DNA from: Drechmeria coniospora
Lineage: Eukaryota > Ascomycota > Sordariomycetes > Hypocreales > Ophiocordycipitaceae
NCBI RefSeq assembly: GCF_001625195.1
Contig: NC_054389.1
Span: 372,001 to 436,000, forward strand
Length of the DNA: 64,000 bases
Reading direction: 5' to 3'
This document shows, piece after piece, positions 55,990 to 64,000 of the stretch; the first letter of the stretch is position 1; every line of letters begins with the position of its first letter. A model generated the notes under the pieces. The model did no database searches and was not told the DNA's origin. It saw only the letters and a program-made list of their open reading frames with translations. The position numbers and the translations under genes are program-made.

Positions 55990-56462
55990 CTAATCAACCC
56001 TACTAGTTGCATCCAACTAGCAGTATGACTCAACCAGAGTATTTGGAGCTGCATTAAATGCAAGCAGATTGTTCGGAGATGCATTGTATGGAATTAAACA
56101 GAATTCCAACACGTGCACATTACACTAATTGAGGTACTACCTCTCAGGTATAAAATAGTCCTACCTTTCCTATACTCTTAGATAGTTAGAAGAAAAAAAA
56201 CACAACACGCACGCTATAAACACACATCAAGCAAGCACAAGAAACACAACAGTCTTCCTTTTTAAATCGTCCCTTGGCACTACTATTTGACTTATTCAAA
56301 TCTATATTTCTTGCCCAGTTACTAATTAGTGCACTCCCTGCTATTACTAACAGCCTTAATTGATATTCATTTTGGATAGTCCGTACAACTAAACTTCCAC
56401 TGCGCACCCTTCCTATTTTACCCCTTTTATTCCAAGAGGTATTTCCCCTTTTATTTTTAAGA
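55990..56462 (+). repeat. LTR-B fragment (3' half)
   Basis: The sequence from CTAATCAACCCTACTAG to TTTTTAAGA matches the right half of the LTR-B at 13932, including gtataaaatag near 56149. Confidence 0.88.
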
Positions 56463-56652
56463 ATAGTATATTTATTAGTACCGTCCTTACTAATAATAGG
56501 AGGCAGTTAAAAGTTAACTAACTATTAGAATAGGAAGGGATCTAAAGTTACTTAATAAAATAGGTAGGTATATAATTTAAGGTATGTACTAGGGGGGGTA
56601 TTAAGTTGGTATATATAAAAACCTATTAGGGCAATAACTTAGTAAAGGTTAT
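56463..56652 (-). pseudogene. gypsy 1-family fragment
   Basis: It matches gypsy 1 at about 6063-6256 (shared blocks TATTAGTACCGTCC, TAATAGGAGGC, GGTATTAAGT), with further C/T and G/A changes. It lies between two LTR-B ends. Confidence 0.75.
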
Positions 56653-56687
56653 TTTGAAAAATAAAAGGGGAAATACCCCTTGGATTA
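56653..56687 (-). repeat. LTR-B terminal scrap
   Basis: About 35 bp matching the inverted LTR-B end (AAAAGGGGAAATACC then TTGGA). LTR-C follows. Confidence 0.6.
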
Positions 56688-56878
56688 TATTACAATGCTG
56701 ACTAGCAGGAAGGCAGTATGTGCAAAGACTGTAGAATTTTCGAACTAAGGAGGAAGAAAAGAGAAAGAAAACAGTAAGTACAGAGGGGAAGGGGCTATAT
56801 ACATAGGTGGTTCGCGCATCACATAATGAAGAGTGTAGGGTAGGCCAGAAGAAGAATACGATATACGATATTGTCACA
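56688..56878 (-). repeat. LTR-C copy (191 bp)
   Basis: It runs from TATTACAATGCTG to GATATTGTCACA. The right flank is gctac and the left gatta, so it has no intact duplication. It is the last transposon feature before the GLEYA gene. Confidence 0.88.
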
Positions 56879-57605
56879 GCTACTTTATGCTATATATCGT
56901 ACTGTATTGCTAGTATAGCTCCCTCTCTGGTTGTTTCTGTTTGTTGTATGCGTGTATCGAGTGTGCAGATTGTCGTAGAATGGCTACCCCTTACTACGAG
57001 AGAAACAAAAACCCCCTTCTCCATATATTCTTGAAGGGTTTCCGAGCCCTTTCGATTATTTCATTTCATTATTTATCTTCTTGTATATTTGTTTACGTAC
57101 GTGTACCTTTTGACTTTTTTACATACCTACGCGTGCGTAATACTCTACGGCCCGGCTGACTGACTCAATTGATATTGCCGTCCGCCCGCCCGCCCGCCCG
57201 AAAAATAACAATGCAATGCATTTATCTCTACTATTTATTTCCTGCCCAACGCAGCGACCATTGCCGTTTGCCTTTGCGTTTTCCGTATCGCCCGCGCGCG
57301 CCTCGTCCCGTGTGTATTTTTTCCCTCCTATCGCGCCCCCTCCCGGCTATTTCCTAATCCGGTTAGATTCTCTTGTTTTGTCGAAAAAAAGGTACCGGGG
57401 TACCTGCGGGGCCGCGCACCCAAAATTTTCACGTTTCGTCGAAAAATCCTAACGCATAGGGGTTAGGCTAACACTAACCCTAGGGTTATCGGGAAATAAT
57501 TTACGTTAAAATGGTTCACTACAAGCAAATTATGTCATTTATAATCCATGTATATATGATTTGATTGCCTTTATATAACTTAATGATTGACCTATATCTA
57601 GGCGA
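56879..57605. other. 3' flank of the GLEYA gene
   Basis: This is low-copy sequence. It contains a CCCG microsatellite near 57180-57200, a short palindrome TAACCCTAGGGTTA near 57475-57488, and GC-rich CGCG blocks near 57290. It presumably holds the 3' untranslated part and terminator of the minus-strand gene; no clear polyadenylation signal was identified. The short plus-strand open stretches here show no domain. Confidence 0.4.
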
Positions 57606-60600
57606 TTAAGTACTAACAGCAGCACACAACGAATCTTCGGGATATAAATACCCGGGCAATGATTGTTTCGGGACTCCATCAGGACCAGTAATAGTAAAAT
57701 CAAGCCAGGAATATGTCTGTGGATTCCCATAAATTGTCCTAATCGGATAGAGATAGCCAGCTGTTAGAAAAATCGTATTACATGCGGTTTGAGGAAGCCC
57801 AAGAAATCCTTGTACTAATGGATTCCCAGAGAGGACAGCATTAATATTATCGGGGTTACCGCAAGCAAATGCACTATCTCCTATATATGTTGTAGCTTCG
57901 TCGTCAACAGATGAACAAAACTTGTAGTTCCCAGTAAGAGGCGGTGAAAAATACCCTGTATAAACCAAAGTAAAATTATTAGCATTAACAACAATACCAT
58001 CAATATTTCTAGTATTTCCATTCGAGTAATTCGTATCATCTGGAAAACTATTATAAATTGGAAAACCAAGGTTATTTGTTATTACTTGTCCGAGGGATGG
58101 AAGATTTTGCTCTAAATAATAGTTCGGCGATACAGGTAGAAGACCCCAATAAAACTCCTGAACTCCATACCCTCGACGAAAGGTATTGTGGTAATACTTA
58201 AGAGTTAAACCGGTAGCATTATTACAAGTTTGGAGACAGGCATTAGTTGGAATTCCAATAATGACAGTCCCAGTAACAGTACCACTAGGGAGAGCAGTAG
58301 AGGTAAATCCTGGTACCCCTGATGGTAATGTAGTTATTATTGTCGTAATATTCTCGGGGACGCCAATATCGACAGTGCCAGGAACGGTACTAACAGCAGC
58401 ACACAACGAATCTTCGGGATATAAATACCCGGGCAATGATTGTTTCGGGACTCCATCAGGACCGGTAATAGTAAAATTAAGCCAGGAATATGTTTGTGGA
58501 TTGCCATATATTGTCCGAATAGGATAGAGATAGCCAGCTGTTAGAAAAATCGTATTACATGCGGTTTGAGGAAGCCCAAGAAATCCTTGTACTAATGGAT
58601 TCCCAGAGAGGACAGCATTAATATTATCGGGGTTACCGCAAGCAAATGCACCATCTCCTATATATGTTGTAGCTTCGTCGTCAACAGATGAACAAAACTT
58701 ATAGTTCCCAGTAAGAGGCGGTGAAAAATACCCTGTATAAACCAAAGTAAAATTATTAGCATTAACAACAATACCATCAATATTTCTAGTATTTCCATTC
58801 GAGTAATTCGTATCATCTGGAAAACTATTATAAATCGGAAAACCAAGGTTATTTGTTATTGCTTGTCCGAGGGATGGAAGATTTTGCTCTAAATAATAGT
58901 TCGGCGATACAGGTAGAAGACCCCAATAAAACTCCTGAACTCCATACCCTTGACGAAAGGTATTGTGGTAATACTTAAGAGTTAAACCGGTAGCGTCATT
59001 ACAAGTTTGGAGACAGGCATGAGTTGGAATTCCAATAATGACTGTCCCAGTAACAGTACCACTAGGGAGAGCAGTAGAGGTAAATCCTGGTACCCCTAAT
59101 GACAATGTAGTTATTACTGTCGTAATATGCTCGGGGACACCAATAACGACAGTCCCAGGAACGGTACCAACAGGGGGGATTGTGCTAGAGTAAGGAGGCG
59201 TCCCCGGAGGCAGAAAGCTAGTTATTGTTGTAATAGTCTCTGGGATACCAATGATAATAGTTCCAGGGACAGTACCAACAGGGGGGATTGTACTAGAATA
59301 GGGAGGTGTCCCCGGAGGGAGGAAGCTAGTTATTGTTGTAATAGTCTCTGGGATCCCAATAATAACAGTTCCAGGGACGGTACCAATAGGAGGAATTGTA
59401 CTAGAGTAAGGAGGTGTCCCTGGAGGGAGAAAGCTAGTTATAGTAACGGTTGTAATTGCTCCAGTTTGAGTAACAATAATAGAGGTAATGCATCCTGTAA
59501 TGCATCCCGAAGAAGGAAGAACTGTCGATGTACCCGGGGCAGAGCCAATAGTTGTTTCAGTCACAATTCCACCAGTGACAGTAATAACAATACTTGTAGT
59601 ACAGCTTACAATACATCCAGATGGTGGTGGGATAGTTATAGTACTAGCTGTAGGGCCTAGAGTGAAGATTGTTGTAATTCCACCTGTTTTAGTTACAATG
59701 ATAGATGTAATGCAATTAGTAATGCATCCTAGTGGAGGAGTAACTATAGACGTGCCAGGTATCGGGCCCAGTATTGTTTGTGTAACAATTCCGCCAGTAA
59801 CAGTAACTATAACCCTAGTTGTACAGCTAGCCACACACCCTAATAGTGGGGGGATAGTTGTAGTACCTGCTATAGAACCAGGAGTTGTAATGGTTGTGAT
59901 GCCACCAGTTTCGGTAACGATAATAGAAGTCATGCAGCCAGTAATGCATCCAGATATAGGGAGAATTGTTGATGTACCAGGCGTTGCACCTATTATAGTT
60001 TGTGTTACAATCCCGCCAGTAACTGTAATAATAATACTAGTAGTACAACTTATAATACAACCTGGTGTTGGCTGAATCGTTGTCGTACCGGCTACCGAGC
60101 CTGGAGTAGTAATTGTAGTAATCCCGCCAGTTTCAGTTACAATAACAGTAGTAATACAGCTAGTTATACATCCAGAAGCAGGCATAATAGTAGATGTACC
60201 AGGCGTAGAGCCAATGGTTGTTTGAGTAACAATTCCACCTGTTATAGTAACAAGGATACTAGTAGTACAGCTCGTAATGCAACCTGGGGGTGGTGATATT
60301 GTTGTCGTACCAGCAACTGAACCAGGAGTAGTGATAGTAGTAATGCCGCCGGTCTCGGTTATAATAAAAGTCGTAATACAACCTGTAATACATCCAGAAG
60401 AAGGCGAGATAGTCGATGTACCGGCAGTTGGACCTGATGTTATTTGTGTTGTAATGGTACCTGTAACTGTAATAATGACACTAGTTGTGCAGCTCCCAAC
60501 ACACCCAGCCGAGGGCGGAATTGTTGACGTACCAGGACTTGGACCCAGTGTAGTTCTTGTTACAATTTCTCCGATAACTGTTACTACAACGCTTGTTGTG

Positions 60601-63600
60601 CAGCCTGTAATACATCCCGAGGTTGGCTTGATTGTTGTAGTGCCGGCTAATGAACCTGGTGTACTAATTGTGGTAATTCCACCAGTTTGGGTCACAATAA
60701 TAGTTGTAATACAACCGGTAATGCAACCAGATGATGGAAGAATTGTAGATGTTCCAGGTAGTGAACCAGTTGTTGTTTGTGTAATAATTCCGCCAGTAAC
60801 GGTAACAACAACACTAGTTATACAGCTAGTCACACACCCCAGTGATGGCAGAATTATAGTAGTTCCAGCTACTGAACCAAGCGTAGATAGAGTTACAATA
60901 TTACCGGTTTCAGTTATAATAATAGTTGTAGTACATCCTATACTGCAACCTAAAGAAGGCGGGATTGTTACCGTACCAGCGCTTGGACCCAATGTAGTTT
61001 TTGTAATATTATCGCCAGTAACCGAAATGATAATACTAGTTATGCAGTTTGTAAGACACCCTAGTGGTGGCTGGATTGTTGTAGTACCTGCTATTGAGCC
61101 TGGAGTAGTAATAGTGGTCAATACGCCCGTTTCAATTACAATTACAAATGTAATACAATTTGTAACGCAGCCAGATGGGGGAAGAATTGTCGACGTTCCA
61201 CGTGTTGGGCCAATCGTTGTTTGTGTTAAAATGGCTCCAGTTACGGTGATAATAATACTTGTAGTGCAACTAATAGTACATTCTGGAGATGGTAAGATAG
61301 TTGTTGTACCAGCTACTGAACCTGGCGTAATAATTGTAGTAACACCACCAGTTTTGGTAGTAGTAACAGTAGTAACGAAAATAGTAGTAATACAGCTAAC
61401 TGTACATCCAGGAGTAGGTGCGATCGTGCTGGTGCCAGCTGTCGGGCCAAACATTGTTATTGTCGTAATACCACCAGTAGCTGTAATAATAATGCTCGTA
61501 ATACAGTTGACAGTACAGCCAGCCGGCGGCGGAATCGTACTAGTACCAGCAGTTGGTCCAAAGGTGGTAGACGTAACCAGTCCACCAGTAGCAGTAATAA
61601 TAATAGTAGTAATACAACTAACTGTACATCCAGGAGGAGGTGAGATCGTACTGGTGCCAGCTGTTGGGCCAAACGTTGTTCTTGTAGTAACACTACCAGT
61701 AGCGGTAACAATAATACTCGTAATACAGTTATCCGTACAGCCAACGGGTGGCAAGACAGTAGTAGTACCAGCCGTTGGTCCAAAGGTGGTAGACGTAACC
61801 AGTCCTCCAGTAGCAGTAACAATAATAGTAGTAATACAACTAACTGTACATCCAGGAGGAGGTGGGATCGTACTAGTACCAGCTGTTAGGCCAAACGTTG
61901 TTGTTGTAGTAATACTACCAGTAGCGGTAACAATAATACTCGTAATACAGTTGACCGTACAGCCAACGGGTGGCAAGACAGTAGTAGTACCAGCCGTTGG
62001 TCCAATGGTGGTAGACGTAACCAGTCCGCCTGTAGCAGTAACAATAATAGTAGTAATACAGCTAACTGTACATCCAGGAGGAGGTGGGATCGTACTAGTA
62101 CCAGCTGTTGGGCCAAACGTTGTTGTTGTAGTAATACTACCAGTATCGGTAACAATAATACTCGTAATACAGTTAACCGTACAGCCAACGGGTGGCAAGA
62201 CAGTAGTAGTACCAGCCGTTGGTCCAAAGGTGGTAGACGTAACCAGTCCGCCTGTAGCAGTAACAATAATAGTAGTAATACAACTAACTGTACATCCAGG
62301 AGGAGGTGAGATCGTACTGGTGCCAGCTGTTGGGCCAAACGTTGTTCTTGTAGTAACACTACCAGTAGCGGTAACAATAATACTCGTAATACAGTTATCC
62401 GTACAGCCAACGGGTGGTAAGACAGTAGTAGTACCAGCCGTTGGTCCAAAGGTAGTAGATGTAACTAGTCCACCGGTAGTAGTCATGATAATAGTAGTAA
62501 TACAGCTAACTGTACATCCAGGAGGAGGTGGGATCGTACTAGTACCAGCTGTTGGGCCAAACGTTGTTGTCGTAGTAATACTACCAGTATCGGTAACAAT
62601 AATACTCGTAATACAGTTGACCGTACAGCCAACGGGTGGCAAGACAGTAGTAGTACCCGCCGTTGGTCCAAAGGTGGTAGACGTAACCAGTCCACCTGTA
62701 GCAGTAACAATAATAGTAGTAATACAACTAACTGTACATCCAGGAGGAGGTGAGATCGTACTGGTGCCAGCTGTTGGGCCAAACGTTGTTCTTGTAGTAA
62801 CACTACCAGTAGCGGTAACAATAATACTCGTAATACAGTTGACCGTACAGCCAACGGTTGGCAAGACAGTAGAAGTACCAGCCGTTGGTCCAAAGGTGGT
62901 AGACGTAACCAGTCCGCCTGTAGCAGTAACAATAATAGTAGTAATACAACTAACTGTACATCTAGGAGGAGGTGAGATCGTACTGGTGCCAGCTGTTGGG
63001 CCAAACGTTGTTCTTGTAGTAACACTACCAGTAGCGGTAACAATAATACTCGTAATACAGTTATCCGTACAGCCAACGGGTGGCAAGACAGTAGAAGTAC
63101 CAGCCGTTGGTCCAAAGGTAGTAGACGTAACCAGTCCGCCTGTAGCAGTAACAATAATAGTAGTAATACAGCTAACTGTACATCCAGGAGGAGGTGGGAT
63201 CGTACTAGTACCAGCTGTTGGGCCAAACGTTGTTGTCGTAGTAATACTACCAGTATCGGTAACAATAATACTCGTAATACAGTTGACCATACAGCCAACG
63301 GGTGGCAAGACAGTAGTAGTACCCGCTGTTGGTCCAATGGTGGTAGACGTAACCAGTCCGCCTGTAGCAGTAACAATAATAGTAGTAATACAACTAACAG
63401 TACATCCAGGAGGAGGTGAGATCGTACTGGTACCAGCTGTTGGGCCAAACGTTGTTCTTGTAGTAACACTACCAGTAGCGGTAACAATAATACTCGTAAT
63501 ACAGTTGACCGTACAGCCAACGGGTGGCAAGACAGTAGTAGTACCAGCCGTTGGTCCAAAGGTGGTAGACGTAACCAGTCCGCCTGTAGCAGTAACAATA

Positions 63601-64000
63601 ACAGTAGTAATACAACTAACTGTACATCCAGGAGGAGGTAAGATCGTACTGGTGCCAGCTGTTGGGCCAAAAGTTGTTCTTATAGTAACACTACCAGTAG
63701 CGGTAACAATAATACTCGTAATACAGTTATCCGTACAGCCAACGGGTGGCAAGACAGTAGTAGTACCAGCCGTTGGTCCAAAGGTGGTAGACGTAACCAG
63801 TCCGCCTGTAACAGTAACAATAATAGTAGTAATACAACTAACTGTACATCCAGGAGGAGGTGAGATCGTACTGGTGCCAGATGTTGGGCCAAACGTTGTT
63901 CTTGTAGTAACACTACCAGTAGCGGTAACAATAATACTCGTAATACAGTTATCCGTACAGCCAACGGGTGGCAAGACAGTAGTAGTACCAGCCGTTGGTC
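57606..64000 (-). CDS. giant repeat-rich cell-surface protein with two C-terminal GLEYA domains, N-terminus outside the window
   Basis: The frame is open from the window edge to TAA at 57606-57608, more than 2,120 residues. N to C: about 40 Thr/Ser/Pro-rich units of 37 residues, each with a C-x3-C pair (CTVSC, CTDNC, CITGC) and ending in a GPTAGT-like turn (64000-59450); three units of about 37 residues with ITSFLPPGTPPYSST (59160-59450); then two GLEYA domains (~58385-59020 and ~57609-58243) joined by a GTVTGTVIIGIP linker. Each GLEYA domain has LTLKYYHNTF, GNYKFCSSVDDEATTYIGD and YLYPIRTIYGN, the PA14-like sugar-binding fold of fungal adhesins. The C-terminus ends after EDSLCAAVST with no GPI signal. 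Expected role: binding to surfaces or glycans. The start, signal peptide and promoter are beyond the window. Confidence 0.9.
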   Translation of the reverse strand, partial: PTAGTTTVLPPVGCTDNCITSIIVTATGSVTTRTTFGPTSGTSTISPPPGCTVSCITTIIVTVTGGLVTSTTFGPTAGTTTVLPPVGCTDNCITSIIVTATGSVTIRTTFGPTAGTSTILPPPGCTVSCITTVIVTATGGLVTSTTFGPTAGTTTVLPPVGCTVNCITSIIVTATGSVTTRTTFGPTAGTSTISPPPGCTVSCITTIIVTATGGLVTSTTIGPTAGTTTVLPPVGCMVNCITSIIVTDTGSITTTTTFGPTAGTSTIPPPPGCTVSCITTIIVTATGGLVTSTTFGPTAGTSTVLPPVGCTDNCITSIIVTATGSVTTRTTFGPTAGTSTISPPPRCTVSCITTIIVTATGGLVTSTTFGPTAGTSTVLPTVGCTVNCITSIIVTATGSVTTRTTFGPTAGTSTISPPPGCTVSCITTIIVTATGGLVTSTTFGPTAGTTTVLPPVGCTVNCITSIIVTDTGSITTTTTFGPTAGTSTIPPPPGCTVSCITTIIMTTTGGLVTSTTFGPTAGTTTVLPPVGCTDNCITSIIVTATGSVTTRTTFGPTAGTSTISPPPGCTVSCITTIIVTATGGLVTSTTFGPTAGTTTVLPPVGCTVNCITSIIVTDTGSITTTTTFGPTAGTSTIPPPPGCTVSCITTIIVTATGGLVTSTTIGPTAGTTTVLPPVGCTVNCITSIIVTATGSITTTTTFGLTAGTSTIPPPPGCTVSCITTIIVTATGGLVTSTTFGPTAGTTTVLPPVGCTDNCITSIIVTATGSVTTRTTFGPTAGTSTISPPPGCTVSCITTIIITATGGLVTSTTFGPTAGTSTIPPPAGCTVNCITSIIITATGGITTITMFGPTAGTSTIAPTPGCTVSCITTIFVTTVTTTKTGGVTTIITPGSVAGTTTILPSPECTISCTTSIIITVTGAILTQTTIGPTRGTSTILPPSGCVTNCITFVIVIETGVLTTITTPGSIAGTTTIQPPLGCLTNCITSIIISVTGDNITKTTLGPSAGTVTIPPSLGCSIGCTTTIIITETGNIVTLSTLGSVAGTTIILPSLGCVTSCITSVVVTVTGGIITQTTTGSLPGTSTILPSSGCITGCITTIIVTQTGGITTISTPGSLAGTTTIKPTSGCITGCTTSVVVTVIGEIVTRTTLGPSPGTSTIPPSAGCVGSCTTSVIITVTGTITTQITSGPTAGTSTISPSSGCITGCITTFIITETGGITTITTPGSVAGTTTISPPPGCITSCTTSILVTITGGIVTQTTIGSTPGTSTIMPASGCITSCITTVIVTETGGITTITTPGSVAGTTTIQPTPGCIISCTTSIIITVTGGIVTQTIIGATPGTSTILPISGCITGCMTSIIVTETGGITTITTPGSIAGTTTIPPLLGCVASCTTRVIVTVTGGIVTQTILGPIPGTSIVTPPLGCITNCITSIIVTKTGGITTIFTLGPTASTITIPPPSGCIVSCTTSIVITVTGGIVTETTIGSAPGTSTVLPSSGCITGCITSIIVTQTGAITTVTITSFLPPGTPPYSSTIPPIGTVPGTVIIGIPETITTITSFLPPGTPPYSSTIPPVGTVPGTIIIGIPETITTITSFLPPGTPPYSSTIPPVGTVPGTVVIGVPEHITTVITTLSLGVPGFTSTALPSGTVTGTVIIGIPTHACLQTCNDATGLTLKYYHNTFRQGYGVQEFYWGLLPVSPNYYLEQNLPSLGQAITNNLGFPIYNSFPDDTNYSNGNTRNIDGIVVNANNFTLVYTGYFSPPLTGNYKFCSSVDDEATTYIGDGAFACGNPDNINAVLSGNPLVQGFLGLPQTACNTIFLTAGYLYPIRTIYGNPQTYSWLNFTITGPDGVPKQSLPGYLYPEDSLCAAVSTVPGTVDIGVPENITTIITTLPSGVPGFTSTALPSGTVTGTVIIGIPTNACLQTCNNATGLTLKYYHNTFRRGYGVQEFYWGLLPVSPNYYLEQNLPSLGQVITNNLGFPIYNSFPDDTNYSNGNTRNIDGIVVNANNFTLVYTGYFSPPLTGNYKFCSSVDDEATTYIGDSAFACGNPDNINAVLSGNPLVQGFLGLPQTACNTIFLTAGYLYPIRTIYGNPQTYSWLDFTITGPDGVPKQSLPGYLYPEDSLCAAVST
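57609..59166 (-). repeat. 779-bp tandem duplication carrying the GLEYA domains
   Basis: 57609-58387 and 58388-59166 are direct repeats differing at only a few percent of positions. Each holds one GLEYA domain plus the following linker (VPGTV-IG-PE-ITT-I). The few protein differences include Gln/Arg in FRQGYG/FRRGYG, Ala/Val in GQAITN/GQVITN and Gly/Ser in IGDGAF/IGDSAF. Confidence 0.92.
59450..64000 (-). repeat. 111-bp coding repeats arranged as 222-bp higher-order units
   Basis: Units of 111 bp (37 codons) alternate in two types, giving a 222-bp period. The block acgggtggcaagacagta recurs every 222 bp from about 61743 to 63963, eleven times. The units nearest the GLEYA domains (59450-61400) are more diverged, and those from 61400 to the edge are nearly identical. 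One unit near 61340-61400 has a short in-frame insertion. The array continues beyond the window. Confidence 0.93.

Noticed and set aside
57475..57488. TAACCCTAGGGTTA as a telomere-telomere fusion scar
   Set aside because: Only one TTAGGG unit on each side; chance is sufficient.
59127..60296. Plus-strand open stretches opposite the adhesin repeats
   Set aside because: Same repeat effect; compositions (Asn/Ser/Arg or Val/Ile/Pro) are those of reversed repeat codons and there are no domains.
61457..63964. Long leucine-rich open stretches antisense-frame to the GLEYA gene (up to 395 codons)
   Set aside because: They are second-frame shadows of the 111-bp repeats; because the repeat lacks stops in that frame, openness carries no information.
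59450..64000. Regular spaced repeats that could suggest a CRISPR array
   Set aside because: The repeats are contiguous, coding and eukaryotic; there are no unique spacers or cas genes.

Overview
The window looks like a repeat-packed, AT-rich compartment of a filamentous ascomycete chromosome. Four things point there: Ty1/copia and chromodomain Ty3/gypsy retrotransposons; C-to-T changes at CpA that give TAA and TAG codons, the signature of RIP; a spliceosomal intron with GT...CTAAC...AG signals; and a very long GLEYA-type cell-surface protein. Assignment to a narrower group (Eurotiomycetes is my guess) is inference. All family names (LTR-A to LTR-F, copia copies 1-5, gypsy 1-4) are mine.

Layout. 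1-13020: copia copy 1 (minus, running off the left edge), split by a complete gypsy element (4583-12078, duplication GTACT) that itself carries two solo LTRs. 13026-16400: GC-richer sequence with solo LTRs and no recognisable gene. 16400-22145: gypsy 2, a degraded chromovirus. 22146-28377: nested solo LTRs and gypsy 3. 28378-41325: a roughly 11.5-kb segment bounded by two 737-bp LTRs in opposite orientation. It holds the only non-transposon genes of the interior: a 220-aa secreted protein at 32113, a small Cys-containing secreted protein at 35193, a broken zinc-cluster-like gene at 34292, and two related Ala/Thr-rich gene fragments. 41643-48427: copia copy 2, nearly intact, whose 1,671-codon frame is broken by only three nonsense codons. 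48428-55322: copia copies 3, 4 and 5, broken and partly head to head. 55323-56878: LTR debris. 57606-64000: the 3' part of a giant gene on the minus strand made of about 40 units of 37 residues followed by two GLEYA domains.

Two observations stand out. First, the target-site duplications of the LTR pair at 28378 and 40589 are swapped (gttat/gtatg against ataac/catac). Turning the intervening segment round restores both duplications and rejoins a split LTR-C, which records an inversion by recombination between inverted LTRs. Second, LTR-A, LTR-B, the copia leader and even the copia coding linker are full of short perfect palindromes, nearly all centred on TACTA. Many target duplications of several unrelated LTR families begin with GTA or end with TAC, so these palindromes may serve as landing sites for further insertion.

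No tRNA, rRNA, CRISPR array or bacterial-type operon was found. Coordinates of LTR ends were read by eye from flanking duplications and sequence comparison within the window; degraded polyprotein borders are approximate.
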